Below are positions 13,213-26,200 of a stretch of 64,000 nucleotides of DNA, piece by piece. Source of the DNA: Dirofilaria immitis. Lineage: Eukaryota > Nematoda > Chromadorea > Rhabditida > Onchocercidae. The notes below the pieces were generated by a model, which ran no database searches, had not been told where the DNA came from, and saw only the letters and a program-made list of their open reading frames with translations. Location of the stretch: NCBI GenBank assembly GCA_024305405.1, contig JAKNDB010000085.1, positions 620,001 to 684,000 on the forward strand, given 5' to 3'. How positions within the stretch are numbered: position 1 is the first letter of the stretch; the number at the start of each line of letters is the position of its first letter. Both the position numbers and the translations under genes were made by a program.

Positions 13213-16200
13213 AATTTGCATTTTCTTTAACTTTGAATTTTTTTCAAGTAAAAATTTCGACTTGTTTTCTTATTCTTTTTATTACCCACTTTTTCATTGA
13301 TAAGTTTACTATAAATCTCTTGAATGAAGATCTATTAAAAAATTTAACAAAAACCCCAAATCGGGATCTATCGGAATGTATGTTAGGTACTATATATCAT
13401 TACCGAGATTATAGAAATTCTTATTATTAAATACATAAATAGAAAAATAATAGTAAAACATTATGTGAAGATAACTTTTTGATCTTAATATATATTGCTT
13501 GGTATAGGAAATTGTGTTCTAGCCATTTTCAAGCCATTTTCGTAATCCATCTTTTTATTTCCATGCTTATTTTATTGTTTGAGTTTCTTTTTCTTTTTTA
13601 CTTAATTTGAGATAGAAATGAATACTATTTTAGAAGGATGAAATTAGTTGAGAACAGAATGCAACAACTCATTTACTCAGGTTTCCTTTCAAATTAAGTT
13701 CAGGTTCATAGTATAAGTGAAGAAAAGAAATTAAGAAATTAAGGGGTATATTTTACGCAACATGTTGGCAGTGATATGTATATTTTACGCAACATGTTGG
13801 CAGTGATATTTAGAACATATGATAACTAAGTAATATTTATTTTCTTTCCATGACACATATCATCTGAAGTTTAGAGATTATCAGTGAATTGTAATAAAAC
13901 AAAAATCAATGTTAATATTACCTATTCTTGGTTTACATTGTTCAGTGTCTTTACGGAAGGAATGAGGCGATATATAATTAAACGTTTCATACAATAAATT
14001 GCATCAAGACTAAATCTAATTTTGATTTGCAATTGATAATGTTTATTTTGTTATATAGGTAATTTATTTAATAATCAAAAGATTAACTTGTTTCATATCA
14101 TTTCAGTGTCTATGACCTGAACTTTTTTACTTCTAAATGATATATTTAAAGACATTCTTTTTTTCTTTAAAAAAGCAGAAATAGAAGCTATTCTTTTTGT
14201 TTAGAGTTCAGAGAAAAATATTACTGTTTATGGTTAGAAAAAAAAATGAAAAAGAATTGAGCCTTTAAGGTAAAAGTGATAGATTCGTGAGTTAAGATTT
14301 TCATACAATAAATTGCATTATCACTGCATTAAAACACGTACACGTCAGTAAAACATAAATTATCATTGATATTACTGAGTTAACATAACCCACGTGAGTA
14401 TATTCCCAATCCATGTATCATTTTTGAGCTTATTTATCTGTTCATTGACATATTTATAAAATAAAATTCTCGAATCAAAATGAATGTATTGTATATATTT
14501 TGTAGATAGAAAAGAAAATATTTTTTCCTCTGTTTTTTTTTTATCAAAAGATTTTGAAATAACAGGCGAAATTCAGATGTGTTATATCAATTGTGATAAG
14601 GAGTTATAAAAGTGTTTAAATTGAATTTCTTATTTTAAATTAAAATGAAGAATTTTTAATAAATTGGAATGAACAATTGTTTCGAAAAAATTTTGAATAT
14701 ATTAGAAAAAATTAACGAAAGATTATCGTGCGATAAAATTTAAGAAAAAAATAAAACTTAAGCGAAAATTTGATGATATGTTTCGTTAGCATTTTTATTT
14801 CTCCCAATGGAATTCGTTTACTTACTTTTTTCATTTTATTCTTTATCGTAAAGTATTTTCACTATATTATTATATTCGAATTTTTTTGTAAAGAATTTTT
14901 TATTTTCAATTTCTTGAATTTTTCATATAATTTCAAGAGAAAGTTAATTTTGGCATTTTTATGAATTCTAATTTCAGTTAGATCGAAATGTTTGATTTTT
15001 GTTAATTAATAAAAATCTGATCGTATTGATAGATTGATAAGAATTGATCATTTATAAATGTTGAATATATGAAGATAACATAAATAATTTTCAAATAAGT
15101 CGTCTAAATAAAAGATAAAATACTTAGCAGATTGTACTTCGAATAAGCAGAAAGAACAATTTGAACACTAAAGCAATATATGCTAAAGAAGGAAAAAGAA
15201 AATATATTTCATTTTTCCCAGTGGAAAACGACACGATAATTGAGGGTTAATTCGAGAACAATTATCCCTTTTATTCCAAATTTCTACTTTTATTTTAGAG
15301 ATAGATTCAACTTCATAATCATGATCATACTTAGGCCATATTCACTAGCGAAATTCGAGAATCTCGAGAAAAGTAATGATTGCTGGATTAGTTTGTCCTA
15401 ATGATATACCATTTTCATGTTTTTTTTTATTTTCATGCTTATTAGTTGATCTAATAGCTATTCTTTTTTTTATTTGTATTTTGCGATAAAAGAAAATTAA
15501 AGTGATCAATTAATTAATTAATCAAACCATTGATTGATTTCATTAAGCTTACAAGCATTATATAATTTTAATTTAAATAGTGAATTGAAGAAAATTCAGG
15601 ATGATTTATCGATTAATTATTAGTTCGATGAAATCTATCAATTAAAAAAAAAAAACTATTTCAAAATAATATATGTAATATAAGGAAGTTATGCAAGAAT
15701 AATAATTCAGATTCCGTTATTCTTCTTGATGATTGCTAATTGTATTATTTCAATGTTACTATAAATATTAGTTAATCGAAATTTTTACTCTACAAATTGA
15801 AATCATCATTATTTTTTCATGATGATAGGATATTAAATTAGATATATTTGCTAAAATTAATTTAAAATTTTCAATTGCTATTCTCTAAACTATTGATTAA
15901 AGGTTTAACTAAAAAAAAAAAAAAAATTTATTGGCCATTTTTATTTGAAATGATTAATTTTTATCTTATCTTTTCTCTTTTTCTTTTCGTACAATTTTTT
16001 TTCCTATTATTCTTTATTTAACATTTTTTTTTTTCAGCAAATCCGAAATTAATAATTTTATTTGCAATTATATATTTAATGCATTAATTAGACAAATTTG
16101 AAGTTTTTCATCTTACGAATATTTCTTTTTTTTCAGCATACATGATATTCAAAAGAATAAGAATACGTAATACGCATTTAATAAGCATGATATGCAAAAT

Positions 16201-17201
16201 TAATGTAAAAAAAACTTAACTTAATGATCTGAAAGATACATCTCTTCATTCATTGATATGATTCGACAATTTAAGCTATCGGAGAATTATTATCATTGAT
16301 GTTAGATTTAAATACTATATATCATGCTGCTATATATATATCATACTTGTTTATCATCTTGCAGTATGAATAACGATTGTATGTTTTTTTTTTTCTCATT
16401 TATATTATAAAAAAATTTCGAAAATTGCAATAACAAATTTTAATCCTGAAATTACTAATCCTGAAATTATTAATCCTGAAATTATTATTATTGTATCCTA
16501 AATTACTTTAACAAATTCATTTCCAATTAAGTACTATTCATTTCATTACAATTTGAAACATAAAATAAAGTCAGCTAGCAGTATTTCGTTTATATATATA
16601 TATATATACAAACACCCACACATATGTACGTTTATATATATATATACAAACACCCACACATATGTACCCACATCTACGTACACTCACATATATATAACCA
16701 CATAAATCCATATGTATAATATTATAATTGTATATGTATATATGTATTGGAATGAATAGAAAATGATAAAATTGTTAAGCAGAAAATAAAACTCAAATAT
16801 GATGATAATGTTAGGAAATTTGCCAAGTAAGCCAAGTTTGTCTTATACACAATAATCTGGGCATATATTACGAATGTATATGTATGCGTAGGTGTAGATA
16901 TGTGTGGAGTACATATGTGTGGGTGTTTGTATATATATATATATATGAAATGCTATTTAACTGACTTTGATTTATGTTTCAAATTGTAATTGTTGTTGTT
17001 AATAGGTGTAAGGTAAGGAAGTGCGGAAGAACTTTAGAAGCAATGTTAGCAGATGATGATGATGATGGTGATGATGATGATGTGATGATGATGATGGTGA
17101 TGATGATGATAGTGATGGTAATAGTAGCAATAGTAGTAGTAATATTTACTGATCGATGATTGTGCTGATCATATAGATCAGTTTAGCTTTGTGTATATAC
17201 A
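13213..17201. other. Intergenic region between LLPH and testican
   Basis: This holds the LLPH 3' UTR and the testican promoter. Small repeats include a 33-bp unit twice (13745-13811, containing ACGCAACATGTTGGCAGTG), a 15-bp unit three times (16442-16486, AATCCTGAAATTAYT), an AT/ACACCC inverted repeat pair, and a GAT-rich run at 17052-17120. I see no other exon. The short Asp/Met-rich frame across the GAT run is translated microsatellite. Confidence 0.6.
16590..16946. repeat. Inverted repeat pair (TATA)n-CAAACACCCACACATATGTAC
   Basis: TATATATACAAACACCCACA followed by CATATGTAC occurs twice in tandem at 16590-16665. The reverse complement, GTACATATGTGTGGGTG then TTTG(TA)n, is at 16909-16944. 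Similarity extends loosely into the flanking TACGTA/CTACAC sequence. The arms could pair across about 250 bases. The pair lies just upstream of the testican start. Confidence 0.75.
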
Positions 17202-20200
17202 ATGTACTCCTCCGGCATCATCTTCCTCTTCCATCTTCTCTTCTCCGATATTTATACTTTCGCAGAAGAAAATACAACAGATAATAATAATGATAAGATA
17301 TGGACTGTCTATTATCCATATCAATTTGATAGAAGTAAGTAAAGTTAATTATCATGATTTCATTTTACTACTTTTCTAATAATTAGAAATATATCCAATC
17401 AATCGATAGTTATAATAGAGTATAATTGAAATAGATTAAATGAATATTTGATCATTAAGAATTATTTATATGAATTTCAATGAGAGAATATAACATTTAA
17501 ATAATATATTATATTTATAATATATAATAATATATTATTTAAATGAGAATAATTTATATTTATGTATATATATTTTCTTGAAATTATTAAATGATTTTGA
17601 AATAGAAATGTTGAAATTGAAATAGTACAATTTTATGATTAATTTATTGATTTGCTTAACTATTAATTCATTTATCAATGAGATAAATAAATGTTTATTT
17701 CTCAGCAATGATAAATATAATATTTATAATTGATAATTGATAACTAATAATGATAAGGATAATGAAAATAATGATGATACGAATATGAAACAAAAAAAAA
17801 ATTTATAATATTAGCGTTATTTAAAATATTTTGTTTATTTATTGCATTGTACGAAATGAGAGCAATTTGATTGATTTGACTTATATTTCTTTCCTCTAAT
17901 CTAACTTTTCAATAAAACTTTAGTAATATATCTTTTAGAAATTTACTTCATATTATCTGACGAAATATATATATATGCCATACTTTATTTTCAATTAAAT
18001 CATTTGTTGCCATTTTTAATAATTAAAATAAATTTTTGTATTAAGCTTTAATAAATCAATGAATTATTAATCAATGATTCAATTAAAATTAAAATTTAAT
18101 GAATGATTCAATTAAAATTAAGATTTAATGAATGATTCAATTAAAATTAAGATTTAATGAATGATTCAATTAAAATTAAGATTTAATGAATGATTCAATT
18201 AAAATTAAGATTTAATGAATGATTCAATTAAAAATTAAGATTTAATGAATGATTCAATTAAAATTAAGATTTAATGAATGATTCAATTAAAATTAAAGAT
18301 TTAATTGAAATGATAATTTGAATTTTTTAGGTCAATATTGCCATACGTTACGATGTTCAGCTGATGAATTATGCGTTGTAAACGTGAAAACAGCACGTTG
18401 CGTTAAAAATGACAAACTTCATGATATGTACATTTTGTTTATAACTTTTGTTTATATAAATGAGAGAATGAATGCATCATTTAAATGATATATTGAATGA
18501 TTCATTTATTGCTGATAAATAACGATAAGATAAATAATACAATTAATATTTAAAGATTTAAATGAAATTTGAAATTCTAATAATCAATCATTGAATTGAT
18601 TAAATCCAAATATTAAATTAATAGTATCAACATATCAAACATATTGAAAGTAACATTGAGACAATATTAAAATTGTTATTATTATATTATATTTAAATTG
18701 CTAAATAAAGTTATTATTATTTTTTTTTGAATTCCAGTCAATTCGTTTAATTAATTTTTAAATTATTCCTTATTTTTCACATATAAATATTTTAATTATT
18801 TATTTATTCCTCATAATTTTAATTTGTGCACAGAACGATGATAGTGATAATGGTGATGATAATGATATACATGCTAAAATTTATGATATTTTTTTACAGA
18901 GATGGCGTTCATATTGATTTTGCTAGCGGTAAACCAATTCATCATTATGATGAGGTGATTGATTGATTAAGTGATCGATCATTGTTGCAAAAATATAAGT
19001 TAAAATTTGATAATTTTTGCTGATTATTAATCAGTGCTGCCAATTAACTTAACTAAATTAACTGATTAATTAATCTCGATTGATAGCATTGATATTTACT
19101 AATTTCTAATTTTAATGAAATATTTTCAGGAGATAAGCCACTATAGGGCAGGTCGAATAAAATCGCAACATAATCATGAACATTTGCCACGACATTATGA
19201 ACATGCCGAAACAATAAATTACGGTACTGCGTTAATTTTAATATTCTCGAGAATTTAAAATATAAATAAAATTTTACGCATGATATCGATATATTTATAT
19301 ATACTAGAACATTTTGATATTAGCATTTCATTAATTATAGTATATTTTACTCTTTTCATTAGCCATTTCTTTCATTTAACTTTGAGCTTATCATATCATA
19401 TGAAATTGATCGATAATTCTAACTTATTTATTTATTTTAATATTTGATAATTTGTTTCTTTTAGTTACCATAATTTAAAATCAATCATAAATAATTATGT
19501 TTTAAAAATAAATTACTTAAAGAGTGAAATACAATAAAAAAAAATTTTTTAATTTACATAAATGTAGAATATCAATTTTCGAATACATTTCAATATATCA
19601 AAATATAAAAAGTGAAATGAACACATGAATAATCACATTGAGAGAAAAAAAACTGTCAATTCATATTTTCTCTCGGATACAGTATTCTTCTAATAGATAC
19701 AGTATTCATTGCTTAATGTTTATTTAACATATTTGCTAATTATTTATCAATAGCGGAAAAAATAAACATTTAAAAATAAATCATATTGACAAATGAAATA
19801 GCAAAAAAAAAAAACAAAAACAGAAAACAAGCAGATTTATTATTTTTCTTTTCCTTATTTTTCACATTTTTTTGTTATTCGATTAATTCATTTCTTATTT
19901 AATCGATAATTATAATTTATCATTTATCATATCTGATTATATCAAAGATAAATTTGCCATTATAGATGATATTACAGTATTTATTAACAATTACAATCAG
20001 TTGAAGTTTAAAGCATTCCAATAAAAAAAAAGGCAAATATATGATATGCAGTCATTTGAGCTTAATTTCTATATTTATGGTTATTTGCGCCTGATATTTT
20101 AACAAATCAATTTTTTATACTTTCTTTTTTTTCCTTACAGCATACATTTTTATCTGATATAATTTCATCCGGTACAATTTCATCCGGTATACCCATATTT

Positions 20201-23200
20201 CTATTGTTTTTTCATTCTATCTGATATAATTTCATCCGGTATAGTTTCATCCGGTATACCCATATTTCCATTGTTTCTTCATTCTATCTGACATAATTTC
20301 ATCCGGTATAATTTCATCCGGTACAGTTTTACCCGGTATACCCATATTTCTATTGTTTATTCATTCTATCTGATATAATTTCATCCGGTATAGTTTCATC
20401 CGGTATAATTTCATCCGGTATAGTTTCATCCGGTATATCCATATTTCTATTGTTTCGTCATTCTATCTAACGTAATTTCATCCGGTATACCGATATTTCT
20501 ACTGCTTATTCATTTTATCCGGAAACAGAAATGTTTATCAAATAAATAAATATAATATTTACAGAATGTGACGAGAAAAAATTGCACAGTGTTGGTGGAC
20601 GATTATTGCAATGGTTCAGTGAAATGCATAAATTAGCAACCGCTGATTCTGGATTACCGCTGCATAGTACGTAATAATTTTCATCGCTTTACAGTAACAT
20701 ATTTAATACCGTATTCCATTTATTACTTCCTGTATACATGATGAAATAACTTTGATTTATTTTATTCTTATTTAAAGTAAATATTCATTATAATAATTAC
20801 AATTTCATTTAAAATTCTTTTTATGAAAATTCTAATTTTATAATTTTGGATAAGTTCAAATTTATAAATATTAAATAAAATATATGAAATGGATATAATT
20901 TGAAATCGCAATTTATAAATTCATAAATGAAATGAATAACCTAACCTAAAATCTATCTATATAAATGAGATAATGGTTTATTTATCGATTTTATATTTAA
21001 TTCATTTTTATTAATTAAAAAAAACTTAAAAAATCAAAGTTTTACTTCATAAGGTGGTGGAGCATCATTTACACATCCTTCTTCAGCTTGTTTTTCTCGT
21101 ATATCATTTGATACTGATGAGATTTTAATTATATACCTGTAAAAATGCAAAAATACATTTTCATTAAACGAAGGCATTGCAAAATTTCTGATAACCTGTT
21201 GATATCCCACTTCTTTTTTTTTTTTGAATATTTCTAATTTATTCAAATGATAAGAATGTAATTTCTCATAGATATCAATTTTGCTATTTTGCTTATATCA
21301 ATGAATCCTCTCTATATCATTCATTTTTTCTTTTTTTTCTTTTGTTCCATAAAATTTGAAAATATTTGAATTTTTTGCCGAAAATTTTTTCTCTTTCCTT
21401 TTTAATATATTGTTTAGAAGTTGCATTTGCATAGGAAAATAGTAATAAGTTGATAATGATAGTAATAATTTGAAGACGAATAAGAATTATGATATTTGTT
21501 CCATAAATGATAATGGTTTAAGTTTCATGATTTGTATTACTATTGCTGGCACCCTACTGATTTTTATGTCCTCGATGACCTTCTTCGGCCTTTTCTTTAG
21601 CCTTTCCTTTTGGGAAATTTGAGCTTTGCAAAATTTTTAGTTTGTGATTTATTACAATTTATACATTAACAAAACACTCTTTTCTTATATTCTCCTTTCT
21701 GATTTTATTGATTACAATACAAAATGAGTCATATAAAAGAACCTAAAAATCAGGATTAACAAATCAGGACAATCAAATTTATGCCATGAAATAGCATAAT
21801 ATATCGATTTATTTATTCATTTCAATATTTCATTTAAATTAAACATAAACAATAAAATATATAGCCAGAAAAAAGAGATTAATTTAATCGATAAATACAT
21901 AATATTAAAATATGATATTTATATTATCTAATCATTTTACTAATTAATTGAACGTTTGAAAAATATCAAACGAGAATTAAGAGAAAATTAAAATAATATA
22001 AAAATGATAATATATTATTAAAACTTTTATCTAATAATAATAAGTATAAAAAGTAAGATTTCATTTTTATTATTTTTAAAAAAACTTTATCCGAATATTT
22101 TCTGTAAAAATAAATAAAAGTTAGCATAATTCAAGTGATATTATTACATTTAATTTTTGAATTTTAATTTTGATAATCTTATCATGATTACTATATTTCT
22201 TATTAATTACTGTGAAAATAAATAAAAGTTAGCATAATTCAAGTGATATTATTACACTTAATTTTTGAATTTTAATTTTGATAATCTTATCATGATTACT
22301 ATATTTCTTATTAATTAGTATTATTTTTTTCTTTCTTTTACTTTCTTTTTTTTGTTTATTTCAGCTATGCTATTAAAATGTAATTATATTTATTCCACAA
22401 AAATATAACAAATATTTATAATTTGTGAATGAATAAATTAAACAAAAAAATTAATATTCAAAATGATAATTTTATAAATAATTTAAATTATACAATTCCA
22501 AAAAAAAAAAAGAAGGATTCCATGGGGAAATTTCTGTTAATCAATTTCTAAAGTTTGTTTGTTTTTTTTTTTTTTTTAAGAATGAATCAATGCATTGATA
22601 CAATGTATAGTTTGAAGATTTTTATTTTGTAAGGAAATATTATTGTTTGATTACTCTCATAGATTGATTTATCGGAAATATTTAAAATTAAAAATTTAAA
22701 TTTCTTAGCTAAAATTAAATTCCAATAAGACTGAAAAAAGAGGGTAAATTTAATTTCTAATTGCTTCATTTGTTTTTTCCCCCCTCCTCCTTCTAAATTT
22801 AACAATCTTTCGTTTCGTAATTTTACAGCAATCCAAAGAAAAATGACCTTCTACCTTTTATATTTCACCTATAACAGAGCGGTACATATCAAAGAACTAC
22901 TAAATACGTACATGTAAATTTGTATAATGTAAGGTATCATTAACTTTCATCAAATGAAAAACTTATGTTTCGAAAAAAAAATTGAAATTTTTAAAAACCA
23001 CGACATTTATACCGTAATGAATTGTTATCATTACCAACTTTCTTATCTTTTTATGTATCATTTGATAATGATCAAAATGTTAGGAATGATCAAGAAGGAA
23101 AGAAATTGATAATGATAATAATGAAATGATAATTTTCAAAGTATTTTACAAAACAATAAATAAATTGGAATTTTTTTTTAAAACTATTTACTGCAAATGT

Positions 23201-26200
23201 TAATAAATTTTTACAATTAATAATAAGAAACTATTAGTATTTTTTTTTTTTTTGATTTTGCTTAATGTTAAATTTTATGAAACAAACTAAAAATTTACTT
23301 TTAATTATTTTTAAAATATTACAAATTGAAATTACGATATTATTAATAATTTAAAATAGAATTACTTAATTTTTAAAAACTAATAAATAAGTAATTATAT
23401 ATGGAAAAAATTCAAAAAATAATTAAATTAGAAACAATTATAAAGTTAAAATGATTATTATATTTTATTTATTTAATCAATAAATCCCTATTAGTTAATA
23501 TATTTTATCACATTAATATAAATATTAGAAAGTGCAACAATTGATTAATACATTTTTTTTTAATTTATTTATTATTTAAAATTAAATTTAAATAAATTAA
23601 CTAACCTGAAGATGAAATATAAGAATACAAAGAAGGCAATAGTTGCAAATATACCATTACATACGGAATAAAGTAATATCTCAGTTTGTCGTGTCATATA
23701 TATTTCTCGTTCATTACGATAATTATTAGCATCCGTTTGTTGTTCCATTTCAAATTTATTCATTCCTTTTCTATCAATTTCAAATTTGTATGAAATTTCT
23801 TCAAAAGCATAAAAAAGATTTTGCAATCTTTTTTTCGCCGATGAAAATGATAAAATTTCCAACAAAAAAAAAATCTGAAATTAATAACTATAAATATTGT
23901 TAAAACTTATAAATAATTTTTAATTAAAATAACTATATTTATCGTAATATATAATTATTTATAAGTTTTTCGAAGAAATTCAAAAATTATAAAATTGAAT
24001 AATTTTATTTTTTCAAAGCAACGTATCAATTATATTTGTTTACATACAAAAGAAATATATTATGGTATTACTGTATCATATGAGTATAGTAATAATAATA
24101 ATAATATAGGAATAACAGATATTTAAAATTTTTAAGCAAAATAATCTATCATTTTGGTTGTTGATGTATCGGTTGATTCAAATAGTTAGAAATTTTTGTT
24201 TTTTTTTCGATTTTATTAAATTTGAAATGGATGAAAATAGGTTAAATTTTTTGTAATTATTTACAAAAAACATTTTAGTAAATGGGATGATGGATTTCTC
24301 ATTATTTTTTTCAAATTAATTCATAATTAGTTATAAAATTAAAGATATCAATTGAGAATTAAATGACAGGGGAATGGGGAAAACTCGGGAGAGCTTTCAT
24401 GTTCGAGGGAGATATTGTAAAATAATGGGTTTCATATTGTAAAACGAGTATCTATCTATCTATCTATCTCTGGTATTTGTGATGATATCACCGATTAATT
24501 AGATTATGAGCGATTTTGGAGCAATGATGAAAAGGTATGTTGTTGGATCATTGTCCTATCCTTGTCATAAACTACCGGAATTTCCTCCTGTTCAAATTTC
24601 TCTATTTTATTCTCTTATCATCTATTCTTCTATAATTTTATTTTAGCTTTATCGGATAAACTTTTATTTCCATAAATGAAAATTTAAGATTAATATCGTA
24701 CATAAACAATTTATAGCATATTACATTGATAACTATGATCGATGTTAAAATAATGAAATTATTTTAAATTAATTATATTAGTTTTAGCATTTTAATGAAT
24801 TCAAAAATTATGAACGTATAAGATATTAACGTAAATATTTGATCAAATATTAAATGCTACGTAAATAAATACGATCAATGTTAGCTATTTATTCTATGAT
24901 GTTATCCTAAATTTAATTGTATCAATATCATAAAGAGTAATTAAAACAATATTTCAAAAGTAACAAAAATTAGAATTAAAATTGAAAATTCTAATTTTGC
25001 CCAATTTTGATAATCCCAGTTCACAGTGAATGTAAAAATTGTTTGTTCATCGAAAAGATTGAAATCGATTATAGAGAGTGACCCTCAATCCCTCTAAATT
25101 TTGAAAATCTATCGATAGATGACGAATTTCAAATTTGATCAAATTGACAGGCACACACCCACTAAACTTTTCTCTTCTACCTGTCTTAATACGATAGCAT
25201 GAATTTTGAAAATTCTTTCACAAATGACTCTCAACAATTTCAAAATTAATTTCACTGCCTATCAATAGCTACAGCCATCAGTCAATCAGCCATGATATAT
25301 ATGCTTTCAACTGATTAGAATCTATCAAAATTGAGCGCCAATTTCTTTTTTTTTTCCTTGCATATTTCCAATTTGAAGGAAACAAAGAAGAAGACGAAGT
25401 AAGAATTCCCGAAAATAATTCGAAAAATGATTATTGAAAAAAAACCGGATTGATTAGACAATAGCGTAGGAAAACAGAATGTAAAACGGAAATAACAAAT
25501 AAAAACGGCAATAAAAAACAGAAATGAAAAATGGAATTATACGGAGGAAGTAAATGGGTGAATAAATGATCTCAAAATAGATGAATGAGAAATTTAAGTA
25601 AATGATTTCTTTTTAATTTCCTGAATTCTTCCTGAATGAAATAGGTGAATTAAAATTTTCGTATGAATCATAACTTTTATTAATCAATTCAATTTTCACA
25701 AATAAGGCATACAAAAGTTTGAAGAGAACTTTAAAAATTTGATTCAGAAGCATTATTTTGTATTCACGAAATTATAAAACTTTCTTCATGAATTTTTTAT
25801 CAGCCCTGATAACAAAAGCCTTCGAATGATAATTAATTTGAGCTATTGCTTAATTTGTTTTTGAAATCCGAATCGTATTGGATTTTGACTTTACGAATCC
25901 TACGAATATCACATACTTTTTTCTCTCTATCATAAACTCGAGATAAGAAATTAAAGCGATATATTTTAGGACAAATTGAGGATTAATGAATTTTCCTTCA
26001 ATATATCATTTATTGATCTGATCTATCGATATTGATAAGTTAAATTCTATCATTGTTCAATGAATTCGATTATACTTAATCAAAATGATCGAATTATTTG
26101 ATATGAATTAACGTTAATTCGATTCGACTGAATAATTTAAAATGAAATAAGAAAGACATATGAAAAATTTGCGAGGATTTTTTAATAATTATAAAATTAT

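Noticed and set aside
16974..17159. Asp/Met/Val-rich frame just before testican
   Set aside because: Runs through a GAT microsatellite. The real testican start at 17202 has a signal peptide and the correct splice phase.
24508..24536. Possible plus-strand first exon MSDFGAMMKR followed by a GTATGT donor
   Set aside because: No phase-compatible downstream exon with protein-like content was found before the testican EF-hand exon.
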